Below are positions 31,397 to 42,934 of a stretch of 64,000 nt of DNA, piece after piece. The stretch is taken from NCBI RefSeq assembly GCF_037893015.1, contig NC_133658.1, positions 426,775,890 to 426,839,889 on the forward strand, written 5' to 3'. The DNA comes from Macrotis lagotis (lineage: Eukaryota > Chordata > Mammalia > Peramelemorphia > Peramelidae). Each line of letters opens with the position of its first letter. Within the stretch, counting starts at the first letter, position 1. A model generated the notes under the pieces. It saw only the letters and a program-made list of their open reading frames with translations. It made no database searches and was not told the DNA's origin. The position numbers and the translations under genes were made by a program.

Positions 31397-32785
31397 TATG
31401 TATTCTTTCAATAACTATTTTGCCCTCTGGTTCCATGATATCAGGGCAATTTTCCATCATTAAATCTTGTAATATTAAATCCAGATCTTGATCTATTCTT
31501 GAGTGGTTATGCTGATGAGGTATTTTATATTTTCTTTTAATTTTTTCCATATTTTGATTTTATTTAACAGAATCTTGTTGTCTCATGAAGTCATTAGTTT
31601 CCACTGATTCCCTTCTTATTTTAGAGAAGAATTTTCTGCAGTTACTTTTTGCAACTCCTTTTCCAGTTGGTCAATTCTATTTTTGAAGGAGTTTTCCATT
31701 TGCCCAACTGTAGTTTTGAGAGAATCATTTTCTTTTTTGCATCTGCCCAATTGAGGATCTGAAATAATTATTTTCTTTTTGTATTTGCCTAATTGAGGAT
31801 CTGAGAGAGTCATTCTCATTTTGTGTCTAATTGTATTTTCCAAGAATTTTCTTTCTTGTTGCGAGGTCTTAATTTTCTCTTGCAATGTGTTAATTTTCTC
31901 TTGAGTTTCTCTTCCCAATTTTTCCAATTCATTCTTAAACTACTTCCTGATTTCTTCAAGGAACTCTTTCTGGGCTGGAGAACAATTCCTATTTGCCTCA
32001 GAAACGCTAGATCTCTCTGAGTTAGAATCTATTTCTTCTAAGTATTTCTCCATGGGGACCCCTTTTACTGGCCTTTATTCATCTTCCTCGGATCTTGTGT
32101 TGGGGTGGCTGGCTCTCAGAGGTTTGCTTTTGAAAACCCTAGAGGCTTTGCTTATTTAGCTTAGTAATTCCATGGACTGGCCAGTAGGTGGTGCTGGTTG
32201 CTTCTGGAGTGTTTGAGGCCCTCAGCAGCTAGGTCTGAGTTGACCTTGAACAATGGCTGGGCCTTAGGGGAGGGAGTTAATCTCCCTTACAGCTGAATGA
32301 ACTCTGTTGCCCACACCTGAACCTGAGGGGTGGGGGGTGGGGTGTTTGCTGATAGTTTTGGGAATAGGGCTCCACTGAAAGTATGGAGCTAAGATCCCTT
32401 GCTTAGCTGGTCATTTTCCAGGCATGCTCTTAAACTCTCTGTGGTGAAACTCAACCTCCCATTGCTCCTCTTCCCCTGGGCAAAGATTCTGCACCTAAAT
32501 TTGGTTCTCAGACCCACCATGCACCAAAGCCTCTGCGGCTGAGGTCGGTCCTCTGGTTACCCCCAGCTGCTGTCCCTGTGCTGGCCCTCTGTCTCTGCTC
32601 CTGGTTCACCCAGGGTCCCCTGAGACAGACCTTGTTGTTCGTGTTCTTCTCCTAGATTCTCTTTCTGGGTTTTGTTGATCAAATTTCTGTTAAGATGTTT
32701 CTTTGATGTTATTTTTGAGGGAAACCAGGAGCACTTAACACAGTGCCTGTTTTCTCTCTGCCATCTTGACTGGAAGTCCCAATTT
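31397..32785 (-). mobile_element. Older L1 5' part: ORF1 start and 5' UTR
   Basis: Begins abruptly at a point equivalent to 30,160 in the neighbouring L1 and continues through a coiled-coil coding region (31,616-31,927: 'LGRETQEKINTLQEKIKTSQ', 'RIDQLEKELQKVTAENSSLK'), a 5' UTR, and a 5' end with 'gccatcttgactggaagt' (complement of CCAAGATGGC-like). The coiled coil carries an internal duplication of the segment 'DPQLG(K/R)(Y/C)KK'. The rest of this element is not found on the far side, so it was truncated or rearranged. Confidence 0.75.
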
Positions 32786-33703
32786 ATTCTAAATTTTGAC
32801 AGGAAAGGAATACAAATTCATTAATTCCATCCTTGACTCCATCTATGTTCAGCTTTTGAAACTCAGGATATCATTTTCCTTTCTTTATTCCTATAGCACC
32901 ATGCCCATTATTTGTTATCTTTTGAAGATCATTGATCACATTTTTTGTTTTTTTTAAGCCCTTCTAGAACACTGCAAACCTCCAAATGACATCCTTAACA
33001 ATACTAATAAGTTCTATCTTACTCAACTTAAGGAAAATCAAGTGGATGAAGAATGATAATGCAATTCTATTCAATACAATTTAATGAAAAGCAAAGTGTT
33101 GTAGAAAACAAGCCAGAATTAAACAGTGCTTGCCCTTCAGCAACTTATAGTCTTTTGGAGGAAACAATAAGTGTAAAACATAACAAAGGAATTTCCTAGG
33201 GAAAGGCATAGAACTAATATGAAGCACAATCTGTTAACAACAGAAAAGGGGTTTCAGAGGATACAGTACAAGGGTATGAAGAATGGGGTAGGGCCAATGA
33301 AAGGATAAGATAGATATGAATAGGAATAAAGTAACTGTGAGTGGTGGTGGGGGAAAGGAGTTTCTTCCTATCCTGCTTTCAAATTGTAAGTATAGGGATT
33401 CTATATGGAGTCATTAAGCAACATATTGTCATATCTTTGACAAAACTGCAAAGATGAGCTTAATTTGTATGCCACTCCCTGAGAACAAGGTGAAAATGGA
33501 GAAAGGTGGAGAGCAAATACCTAGACACTTTGCTGCCCGAGAGTTAGAGGAGGAGTTTATGAAGTTCTGAAATCAGACTAGCAAAGGTTTTAGCTTTCCC
33601 TATCTTAAATAAGCTCAGATATTAGGTCATTATGTTTTTATAATACATTTTCTATGATGATGACTTTGACATTCCAGACAAACTCACTTGTAAACCTAGG
33701 ATT

Positions 33704-33707
<4 letters not shown>

Positions 33708-33763
<56 letters not shown>
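33708..33763. repeat. (CT)n microsatellite
   Basis: Perfect CT dinucleotide array, followed to about 33,880 by imperfect CT/CTGT-rich sequence. Confidence 0.95.
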
Positions 33764-33769
<6 letters not shown>

Positions 33770-34250
33770 GTCTCCCTCCCTCTCTCTCTGACTGTCTCTT
33801 TCTTTCTCTATGTCTCTTTTTCTCTGTTTCTCTGGCTCTGTCTGTCTGTCTCTCTATTTCTCTGTCCTTCTCTCTCACTATGCCCCCATCCAATTTACAA
33901 TTCTAGTGTTGGGAGTCAGTCAAAACTCTCATTTACAAAGAAGAAGCTACAGATCAGAGAGATGAATTCACTCTTGCAATATCACATTAAGAAATAATAG
34001 TGGATGTTTCATCCTATTCACTTTTTTTGACCATATTGCCATGAACTTGATTAGGATCAAATAAGGTAGACATAGAAGTCTATGACCTGATTTTGAATTA
34101 CATTCATGTAACAGAAGGGGTGTTGAGTGAATCCCTTCTCTTCTTTGAGATATTAGTATGTGCATTCCCTTTCTCAGGGAGCTATTATGAGGCAAGGGAG
34201 CTGAAAACCTTAAAGCATAATTGAATTGTTTCCCTTATTATTAACATTAT

Positions 34251-34510
34251 TGCTACACCATACTCTCTAAACACGTATAGGAGTGTAGTTGATGAGAACT
34301 GGGTGTGGATATATAAAGTATGTGTGCGTGCATAGGCTTTATGGTTTAGTGGGTATAAGTACACATAAAATATATACTCAAGTGTGTTGTAAGAGTTATT
34401 GGGTGTGGATGAATATAAAGAACATGATTGTGTGTTTTATATGGGATCTGGGTGTGGGCATATAAAATACATATGTGTGCACGTGCGTGCATGTGGATGT
34501 ATGGTATGCA
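34251..34510. repeat. Degenerate ~50-bp minisatellite
   Basis: Units beginning 'gggtgtggatatataaagta' (34,301), 'gggtataagtacacataaaa' (34,351), 'gggtgtggatgaatataaag' (34,401) and 'gggtgtgggcatataaaata' (34,450); 34,251-34,300 may be a fifth, more worn unit. Spacing is 49 to 50 bases. Confidence 0.75.
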
Positions 34511-34861
34511 TAAAATTGATTTTCCAAGAAATGGGTCTTGGATGTCCCACTAGTTCTATTGTGTTCTCTCTCGCTCTGCCCTACTCCCTCTTCTTTCACT
34601 CCCTCATATCTTTCTCTTTTTCTTACTTTACTTTTAAAGGCAACTGTTTTGAATTTCCCCAGAAAGGTCATGGTGATGGGGTTTTAAATAAATAAATATA
34701 GATATTGGAAATTTTCAATAATAATCTGTTATATTTTAATTATTTGAAAAATTGGCTTCAGTTCTGGAGTATGGTAGATATGGAATATTTTAGCCATGGA
34801 GTAGAACTACTTCTTATTTCCCCTTCTGTCACTTACAAGTTTAATGGAAGGTATAACCTGT

Positions 34862-35095
34862 GTTAGGCAGCTTGGGGGTACAGTGGAAAGAGAGTACTGG
34901 GTTTAGGATTAAGAAGACTCATCTTCTTGAGTTCAAATCCTGCCTCAGACACTTACTGGGGGACCTTGACTAAGTAACTTGACTCTGCTTGCCTCAGTTC
35001 CTCATCTGTAAAATGAACTGGAGAAAGAAATGACAAACCACTCCAGGATTTTCATCAGAAAAATACCAAATGAGGTCACATATTGAACAACAAAA
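34862..35095 (+). repeat. Marsupial SINE with Bov-B/RTE-like tail
   Basis: Head 'ggcagcttgggggtacagtg', 'gagttcaaatcctgcctcag', CORE 'gactctgcttgcctcagttc', tail 'gacaaaccactccaggattt', 'tgaggtcacatattgaacaa'. Full length, moderately diverged. Confidence 0.8.
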
Positions 35096-35264
35096 ACAGT
35101 TCTTATTACTTCTAGACTTCAGAAACTTTAATTTCACCTCTATCCACCAGCAAACATTTAGCTTTTTTTAATGTTATCTATTACTAACAAATTACTTAGC
35201 CTTTCATTGTAATCAAAAGCAAAAGAGCTAGGCAGTTAATAAAAGCACAGCAGTTATCACAGAG

Positions 35265-35665
35265 AATCAGGGTAGAATGGTAAATAGAGACAACCTTTGA
35301 AAGCTGACACATATGTGTGAACTTGGACAAATCACTTATATACTCTTAGTGTTCTCTAAGCAACTCTGTAAGTTGGAAAGAAATTGCTGATCTAAATTGG
35401 TAAAGAGAGTTTACTCATCAGGAGTCTGTTGTGCCAGTGAAACCACACTTCTGGTCTCTATCCCTAATTATCACAGGATCACATATTTACTGTTGAAAGG
35501 AATTTTCAAGGTGATCTAGTTCAACCTGCTCATCCTAAAAATGAGAAACCTGAAGACAGAGTTTTGCTTACTTGTCCAAGAAAAATAGGTAGCCAAGAGA
35601 TAGAACTAGAATTCAGAGACATCCTTTAATGACAAATCCAGTGTTCTTTTTGATCTCATTCACTG
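35265..35665. repeat. Marsupial SINE (~190-bp type) and a MIR3/L3-like fragment
   Basis: 35,265-35,470 (plus): 'ggacaaatcacttatatact', 'aagcaactctgtaagttgga', 'gtgaaaccacacttctggtc'. 35,470-35,665 (complement orientation): 'gatctagttcaacctgctca', 'gaaacctgaagacagagttt', 'agaactagaattcagagaca', like an old MIR3/L3 piece. Confidence 0.6.
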
Positions 35666-37559
35666 TTTCTAAAGAAATACATGGGCACCAAGGGCTCCCA
35701 ACATCTATAACCCAAGAAAAACCATCTCCTCCTTTTCCAAATCTGTAGGACTAGAAAATTGTATTTCTAATATCTACACTTCTAGTTTGTTGTTTCTCTT
35801 TGGGAAGTGTAAATTAGATGTTCCATGCATCATCTGTAACTTGTTAGTAGCAAAATAGAGTGGGAAAGGGAGGAATTTCTTGGCCACTAATTTTACCTTC
35901 TTGACAAGCTGACAGCTGTTGCTTGAAGTGCAATGAGTTTGGCTCAAGATCCAGACAATCCATGGAACTCATAGCTTAGTTATCTTCTAAAGGATACCAG
36001 GTGGAGATCTCATAAATTTGCCTTCACTTATGGATAATGAAGGTCTTTCAGTCCCTTTCCTCTTAGTTTCATAGTACTGTTGTTTTGTAGGAGAAGCATA
36101 ATAGATGGACCCTCAGTGTCATGAAACTTGGTCTACTGAGGAATGACCAGTCAGTCAGTTATCTGTAACATTCACTTTTACTTTCAGTTTGCTCTATGAT
36201 TTTCTCTATTTGACTCTACTTCCATACCAGCTACATGATGCCCTGAGTATCAATCTAACCTGATACAGACTCAATAATTATTACAATGTCATGCGAAAGC
36301 CCAGTCATACTGCTTACTCTCTATTTTTGGTTCTCTCTCTGAACCATTTAACTTTTACATTGGCTTTTTGGTCCTTTTTAAGTCCCCTGATTCACTTCTC
36401 CTATCTCTGTTGTCTCCCTTTGCTATCTTATATTCCTCTATTAGATGTTGGAATAGAAGTTGTTTGTTAGTAGACAACTATCTTATCTTGTTAATTTTGC
36501 ATCTTAACATTTAATTTATTACCTGACACATACAAATCTCTTAATAAATTATTATCATCTCTGTGTCTGTCTCTCCCTTTCTCTCTCCATCCATCAGATC
36601 CAATCATTCATTCTACCTTTTCATCTCATCTATCTATCTAGCCTCCAAATATGCCTATAGTGGGATATTCAAATTTATACCACAAAGAAGGGGTTTAACA
36701 TAATACCAGAGAAAGAGAACAGGAAGTGGATACTCATATTGGGGCATTCTGTTAAAATATTTGATTTCCTGCAAACTTCCCCATAGTTTCTATAATTATA
36801 GAAATCAGACAAAGGGAGGAAGAATTATGGAGTTTGTTAGTGTGAATTAGTTGATATTTTTGGTCTTACTCTGTTTATCATTGGACTGGGGTCTCAGATA
36901 CCTGGGGACCATATGATTACTATTTTGACTAGAGTCCCAGGCACACAAGGCCTTGCACTGGTCGGTGTATTTTCTTTTTACTTACATTAATCTTGGCTTA
37001 CATTATTCTTAGCTTTAACTGATAGAAACTCATTATTATTATTATTGTTGTTGTTGTTGTTACTACTACTTTCACTGATAGAAACTTTTGCTAGGAAATC
37101 TACATCATGATTTCCATTGCTTAAAGGTTCCAAACTATGATGACTTTAATGAAAGAATCTCACACTATATCTATCATCTATTTATCTCTCTTCCCCTCCA
37201 TACTTTCTCTGTTATTAAATTTGACTTCATCACTTAGTGCCATAGCATCATCTGTCATTGATGCCCATATTTTAATGCTTTCAGTAAGGATTAATATTGT
37301 GGACTGTATCATCAATTATGCTTCATCTGGTCTAATAAGGTCTCCCTTTTGTGTAAATATTTTTCTTTACTCTGGTCTATGTATTTTGTATATTCCAGGA
37401 AGCAAAAAGGACAACTGGGCTATATTATAGTATCAGAGTACTGGCAAAGTATTGTTACTTCTTTTACAGTAGCTTGAAAAATTGGAGTTTGTGTAGGCAA
37501 GAATGACCAGATGGATAGAAATTGGATCTTATGCTATAAAAGGATCAACTAGATCAGAA
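35666..37559. other. Unassigned sequence, no gene seen
   Basis: No gene or clear repeat recognised. A short compound ATT/GTT microsatellite lies near 37,029-37,060. The 97-codon frame 37,137-37,430 has hydrophobic stretches but no recognisable domain. Confidence 0.5.
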
Positions 37560-37830
37560 AAGTATCAAAAGGATTAAAAAAGAATTGGAGTTTTTCAATC
37601 TAGAGAAGATAAAGACCTTCAAGTACTTAAAAGACTTCAAGATGGTTTAACTTATCTTGTTCATCCTGGATTGCAGAAATAGAAGAAATTTTATTTTCCA
37701 AGATTTAAATTTCAACTCAAAGGTTCCTAACAATAAGAACTGTTTTAACATGGAAAGTCTATCATGGGAAATAGTGGGTACTCCTTAAATTGAAGTTTTT
37801 AATCAAATGCTACAATATCACTTCTCAGCT
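37560..37830 (+). mobile_element. L3/CR1-type LINE fragment
   Basis: Blocks 'gagtttttcaatctagagaa', 'gaccttcaagtacttaaaag', 'tttcaactcaaaggttccta' and 'aacaataagaactgttttaa' match, with decay, the 3' region of L3/CR1 upstream of the part kept at 15,910-16,190. Confidence 0.55.
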
Positions 37831-38109
37831 TGTCACTGACAGTTTCCTTCTATCAGAAGGTAAATTCCCTGAGGAAAAGAATTGTTGCATTTTTTTCATT
37901 TTCAAATATTTACACCTAGTATGCCCTTTTGCATAGTAGATATGAAAATTTATGAGGTGAAATAAATGAATTTCCCTGATAGGAATGCAACTAAATGAAC
38001 TTTCATATGCTTTCAATTTCTAATATTTTGAGATTCTGTGATATTTACTGTTTAAGTAGTTTGACTATTAAATTCAGCAAAGTTCAGAAACTAAGGATCC
38101 ATATAGCAG

Positions 38110-38545
38110 TATAACAAAAAAGCAAAGCAAAACAATACCATAGTGTGGATAAAGTGCTGACTTGATTTTGAATTCTGTCTCAGATATTCATTAGTTAAAT
38201 GAGCTTGGAGAAGTGACTTAACTTTTCTCTGGTTGTTTTCTCCTTTACAAAATGAAGGTAGTCATGATATCTATTCATAGCATTGCTGTGAAAAGAATCA
38301 GGTTAAAAAAACATTAAGCAAAAGCTTTAAGTTCTACCTAAATAATAATTGTTATTCCAAAGGAGACTGTAATATATTGGAAAGAACATTAAATTTCAGA
38401 ATTAGTGGATCTGGGATTGTTGTTCAGTCTTACTACTTATTGCCTTAAGTGAGTTTAAGCAAGTCCCTTCTCTTCTTTGGGGCTCAATATCCTTAAATGT
38501 GAGTGATTGAACTGATCCTTTCTAGGTTTGATATTCAATGAAACT
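38110..38545 (+). repeat. Two MIR-family SINEs
   Basis: 38,110-38,335: 'gagaagtgacttaacttttc', 'ctcctttacaaaatgaaggt', 'catagcattgctgtgaaaag', a long MIR core and tail. 38,375-38,545: 'gtttaagcaagtcccttctc', 'gtgattgaactgatcctttc', a MIR3-like copy. Confidence 0.65.
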
Positions 38546-39419
38546 ATAACAAGTGGTCCAGGAAAAGTCCAGGGAGAAAATTGATGAAGGTGAGGTTACT
38601 TGAACTTGTTGGGGGTTCCAGAATATTTCATGGAAGCAATGGAATCCACATAAAACTTTAAAGGAGGGAAAGAACTTCAATAGATAAAAACAAGAGGTTA
38701 AAGGGAAAGTTCCTTGTACCCATTAGTGCACATAGTCCCTAATGGGAAAAGGGCAGAATGAGATCATTGATAGAGAATAGTCTGATTTATCAGGAATGTA
38801 GACTATGTGAAATAAAGCTAGGAAGGTAGACTGGCGCCAGATTGTAGAGAGCATTGGCAAGCATGTGGAGAGCATTCCCCTACTTAATTCTGGCTCTGAT
38901 CTACTCAAAGGAACTAACTGAGATTCCAAGGGCAGCCCCAGGGAGCTGGTCACCAACTGTTGTGAAACCTCCAGCCACTTTGCTAAGTCCCATCTCTATT
39001 TGTAACAGATGACAATGAGCAGCTTTCATGTCAGCTGGAGCATTGCAAAAATAAATGCGCTGCTCCACATGCCAGGGCTGGATATTTGGTACCAAGTAAG
39101 TTTGTTTTCATAGACATTTTATCAAAAACCTCCTCCTGTGGAGTGGTGGAATGTATCCCTGGGAGCCAACATTGACTTTACCATGAAAGGAATGGGTTAT
39201 TAAGACCCAGGGATGACCAGGAAAAGAAATTACTTAAAAGAACTTCTAATTATATGAAGTATGAAATCAGACAAGGTTGTTGGGAGAAAAGGGTGGAGGT
39301 GTTGAGATTAAAAATGTCAAAATTTTCAATTGATCTTTCAAAAAAGAAAAGTAGAATGGAATTTTAAAAGTATTGAAGAAAAATATTAACATTTGTTAAA
39401 AGTAGAAATGACATTGCAG
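38546..39419. other. Unassigned sequence, no gene seen
   Basis: Short overlapping minus-strand frames (38,723-38,956; 38,901-39,095) lack domains. No repeat recognised. Confidence 0.45.
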
Positions 39420-39815
39420 AGCTAGAACATCATTGAAGTGAGGGAGATTTAGGTTCAGGTCATGCCTCAATACTTTCACATACTATGTGATCTCAAACAA
39501 GTCACTTAACCCCTCACTACACCAGAAAATTCTCTAAGAAGATAAAGTAGAAAGCAGGGGCAGTTCTGATGAATAAGAGGGAATTTCCTTAAAGGAAACC
39601 ATTCCCTAAATGAATAAAATAAATTTGATCTTATCCAAAGATCCCAAAGAAATGAATGATAGAAAAATCCAGACCTATTGAGAGAATTAATTTCATGGTG
39701 TAGAGATGCAAAAAGTGGATTCTTTTCTACTTCTGTCACAAACTTACTATGTGAATTTGACCAAATGCCTTGTCATCTCTGAACCTCAGGTTCCTCATTT
39801 ATTAAATGACAAGCA
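39420..39815 (+). repeat. Marsupial SINE (~190-bp type) and MIR fragment
   Basis: 39,420-39,625: 'tttaggttcaggtcatgcct', 'caaacaagtcacttaacccc', 'agggaatttccttaaag'. 39,715-39,815: 'gaatttgaccaaatgccttg', 'gaacctcaggttcctcattt', the MIR core. Confidence 0.6.
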
Positions 39816-40608
39816 AGAACTCGCAAACATTTATGTATTGGGCCTCTTTAGCAGTCTGGTAAGGACTAAGGGATTACTTATCAGAATAATATTCTTGGAT
39901 GCATAAAATAAGACATAGAATTATAAGTTGAACCAATAATTTTGAAAAAAAGTTATCAAAATATTTTTTAAATAAACTCATGAATCCTAGGTTAAGAAGC
40001 ATTGGATTATAGGATCTAGATTGCCCCTTCCAACTCAGTTGTGATTCTAAGAGCCTCCCAGCTTTGACATTCTATATTTCATAATTCCAAGGACTCTTCA
40101 ATCTCTAATGTCCTCTTATTTAAAGCTCCTGCCAGGGCTGAAATTTTTAGATTATTGGTTTACACTTTTTTTTGGGGGGGGGAGAAGGATAATGAGAGAA
40201 AAACAATGAACTATTTCATTTATTGAAATTTTACATTATTTGATAAATATAAAACACTGTCATCTTCCAATAGTAGTGTTCAGAGGACCTCACTATTTAG
40301 GCAGGATATCACTTCCATGTAGATATTTTATTAAATATACTTATAGTATGTTCACTTTTGGTGAACATAGTTCATGTCTTCCTTGATATTAGTAATCAGA
40401 GGGCTGCTCAAAATGTTATCTTCTTTGATTGAGATGCTAAATAATCTTATATTATTTTGATACATGCATAGGACATCATTTTGGAAGAGAGTTTTTAAGG
40501 TAGTGTTTTGTCCAACCAGATCAAATGTTTTAATAGATAATAACTTTGATAGAATCATTTATTTTATTCATCTTTGTCAGTTGTGTGACTACATCTTTAT
40601 TTTGTGAC
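39816..40608. other. Unassigned sequence
   Basis: No gene. 39,985-40,080 has a short L3/MIR3-like look ('gccccttccaactcagttgt'), too brief to assign. Confidence 0.4.
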
Positions 40609-40780
40609 AGAGTATACATCTTTTTAGGTTTTTGCAAGGCAAACGGCATTAAGTGGCTTGCTCAAGGTCACACATCTAGGTAATTATTAACTGGCTGAGA
40701 CCAGATTTGAACCCAGGTACTCCTGACTCCAGGGCCGGTGCTTTATCCACTATGCCACCTAGCCGCCCTAGAGTATACAT
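40609..40780 (-). repeat. Marsupial SINE with 11-bp target duplications
   Basis: SINE body 40,620-40,769 on the minus strand ('gcaaggcaaacggcattaag', 'gagaccagatttgaaccca', 'ctatgccacctagccgcc' on the plus strand). The flanks 40,609-40,619 and 40,770-40,780 are both 'agagtatacat'. Well preserved, so fairly young. Confidence 0.9.
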
Positions 40781-41511
40781 TTCTAAAGATTTCTTAGCCC
40801 ATTCTCATAACTTCTTCAAGGATACCTTTGGTTCCTATAAGATTATTTTTAGAAAAATATTTGCATACATGAGAAAGTAAGCATATATATTTTGAAAATC
40901 CTTTATATTCTTGAAGGAATTTTTTTTAGTATTAAAAAATGCCAAGATTTTAATAATTTCTTTTTTTTCTTTCTTTTATTCTTCCCTCTTTGAGATATCT
41001 CAAATCCCTTAAAGTTGTGTCAGTTCTAACATGGATCAAGATCCTCTGTTTAATCCAAATGGTCTCATCTTTTTTCCCCTTAAATATCATTTATACATTA
41101 CCATGAGAAAGATCATTATGTAGTAACTGCACTGGTATTGATCATGAAAAGCATTTGTTATTAAAATCTTATAGATTTTTTCCATTAGTATATATTTTCC
41201 ATCCTTCTTGCTTCATCTTTTCATAGGAAAAAAAAGTCAAATGGATAAAAATGTGTCCATTGTATAAACTGTGATATGTGATTTTATGGAAAACCAATGA
41301 GTTCACGAAAAGATCATGTTTAGTGTACATACCTTATATAGGTACTGGGAATAGATGATGAACTGACATAGAATTGAACAGGAAGTGTAAAAAGCTGAAT
41401 TACCTTTAGGGAATCACAAAACCAGTCAAATTTTATGATTTATAAATGAAATTCCTGTCATCATCTTTTATGGCTGTGACTCATCAAATACCATATCTCT
41501 TAAGAACTGTT
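40781..41511. other. Unassigned AT-rich sequence
   Basis: No gene or repeat recognised. Confidence 0.4.
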
Positions 41512-41660
41512 TTTCTGGGTGGCTAGGTGATGCAGTGTATAGAGCACCAGTCCTGGAGTCAGGAGGAACTGAATTCAAATCTGACCTCAGACACTTACTA
41601 ATTACCTAGCTGTGTGATCTTGGGCTACTTAATCTCATTGTCTTGCAAACCCCGCCCCTG
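41512..41660 (+). repeat. Marsupial tRNA-derived SINE
   Basis: 'gggtggctaggtgatgcagt', 'gagcaccagtcctggagtca', 'tcaaatctgacctcagacac', 'ctagctgtgtgatcttgggc', ending 'cttgcaaaccccgccc'. The tail is C-rich rather than A-rich. Confidence 0.85.
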
Positions 41661-42224
41661 CTTTTCTATCAATTTTGGGTTTTTGATGCAATGTGAAGTT
41701 CTTTTAGCACTCAGTCACTCTTGGCAGATCACTGAGAAAGTGTTATTTTAGTGATGAGTGGTTCTCATAAGCCAGAGCAGTATACAAAGCTTCTTCTCTC
41801 TCAGATTAGGAATATGCTTCATTTAATGTCTCAATTCTACCTTATAATGGGAAATTTTAAAAAATTCAACTTTATTTCAATGATGACCTCAATAATATTA
41901 AATTTTCCCAAGGGCCCAATCAATTAATTCATTTATCATCTCTCAGTTGTGATGCTCAAGATCCCAGAATCAGCCATATGAGTCATACTGAAGTTCTTCA
42001 ATGCATTGCAGCCATTGTTGCCTTTAAAATAGGCACTTCAGCACATTTGTGATACATTTTCCCCCAAGTCTTCAGAACAGTCTTTTATTCAATGAAAATA
42101 TTTTTAAAATTTGTGTTCCATTCAAAAATCTTTTTTTTCCTTTAACGATCCAAATGTGCTACCTAAGGTAGCAAAATACTTTGATCTGTGTTATTACTAA
42201 AGTATGTATTCCTTTATTTATATT
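41661..42224. other. Unassigned AT-rich sequence
   Basis: No gene or repeat recognised. Confidence 0.4.
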
Positions 42225-42700
42225 TCTTTGTATCTCTAACCCTTAACTCATTAGCATCATTGATGCACTTTCTATGAATAGGTTATGGTCCCTGCCCTCA
42301 AGGAGCTTACACTATGATAGGAGTTGCACTTGAATAACTCTTAACAAGTAAAATATGATAAGTACATATGGAAGAATAATAAAATACTATAGATATCTAC
42401 TAAAGACCTTTTAATGATTTTGGGGATAATGGAAAGCTTCATGGAGTAGGTGATGTTTCTGTCAAATCCTGAAGGATGGATACCATCTCAATTTGTGGAG
42501 ATAATCAGGGGTTGAAGCTTAGAATTGGGAGATGAGATGCTATTCTTGGAGGCAGGAGTAAGACAAACAATTGTGTGTTCAAGCAACAATAAGTAATTTG
42601 TTGGAACTAAGAATTTTCAAAGGGAATATCAGAGTAAAGGAGGTTTGTAACCATGGGTTATAGCTTCTTAAATTCTAAGTTATAAAATTTTGACTTTATC
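42225..42700. repeat. Dispersed repeat, family not named
   Basis: Motifs 'ggtccctgccctcaaggagc', 'ttacactatgatagg', 'catggagtaggtgatgt', 'cctgaaggatggata' and 'aaattttgactttatcctg' appear in the order of a repeat I have also marked at 640-750 and 3,350-3,720. It is old, with no open frame. I do not know its class. Confidence 0.5.
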
Positions 42701-42934
42701 CTGTATATAGTGATGTGTAAATATTTTCATCATTTTGTATTTTTACCGTATTGTTTTTCTAGCAATAAAAATAATTTGATCATGCACTCTAATATATTTA
42801 TACTAATTTAAAAGAGGATGGGATGATTACTAAAACAACCAAGTCATTTTATTTCACTTAGAGTAAGTGACAATATGCCCCAAACATCAATAAGGTGGTA
42901 ACAAGTTTCAATCAATTAACCTCAATAATAGACT

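Larger units (their letters stand above)
32786..34861. other. Unassigned sequence with (CT)n array and a minisatellite
   Basis: No gene recognised. 33,040-33,340 resembles a worn dispersed repeat ('cttgcccttcagcaacttat', 'agtcttttggaggaaacaat'), of the same general look as 42,225. Frames of up to 98 codons at 34,396-34,695 overlap on both strands and are chance products of tandem repeats. Confidence 0.45.

Noticed and set aside
31397-32785. A tandemly duplicated 5' end of the neighbouring L1
   Set aside because: Its coiled coil and 5' UTR differ too much from those at 30,380-31,396, and it has its own 5' border. It is better read as a separate, older L1 piece, though not proven.
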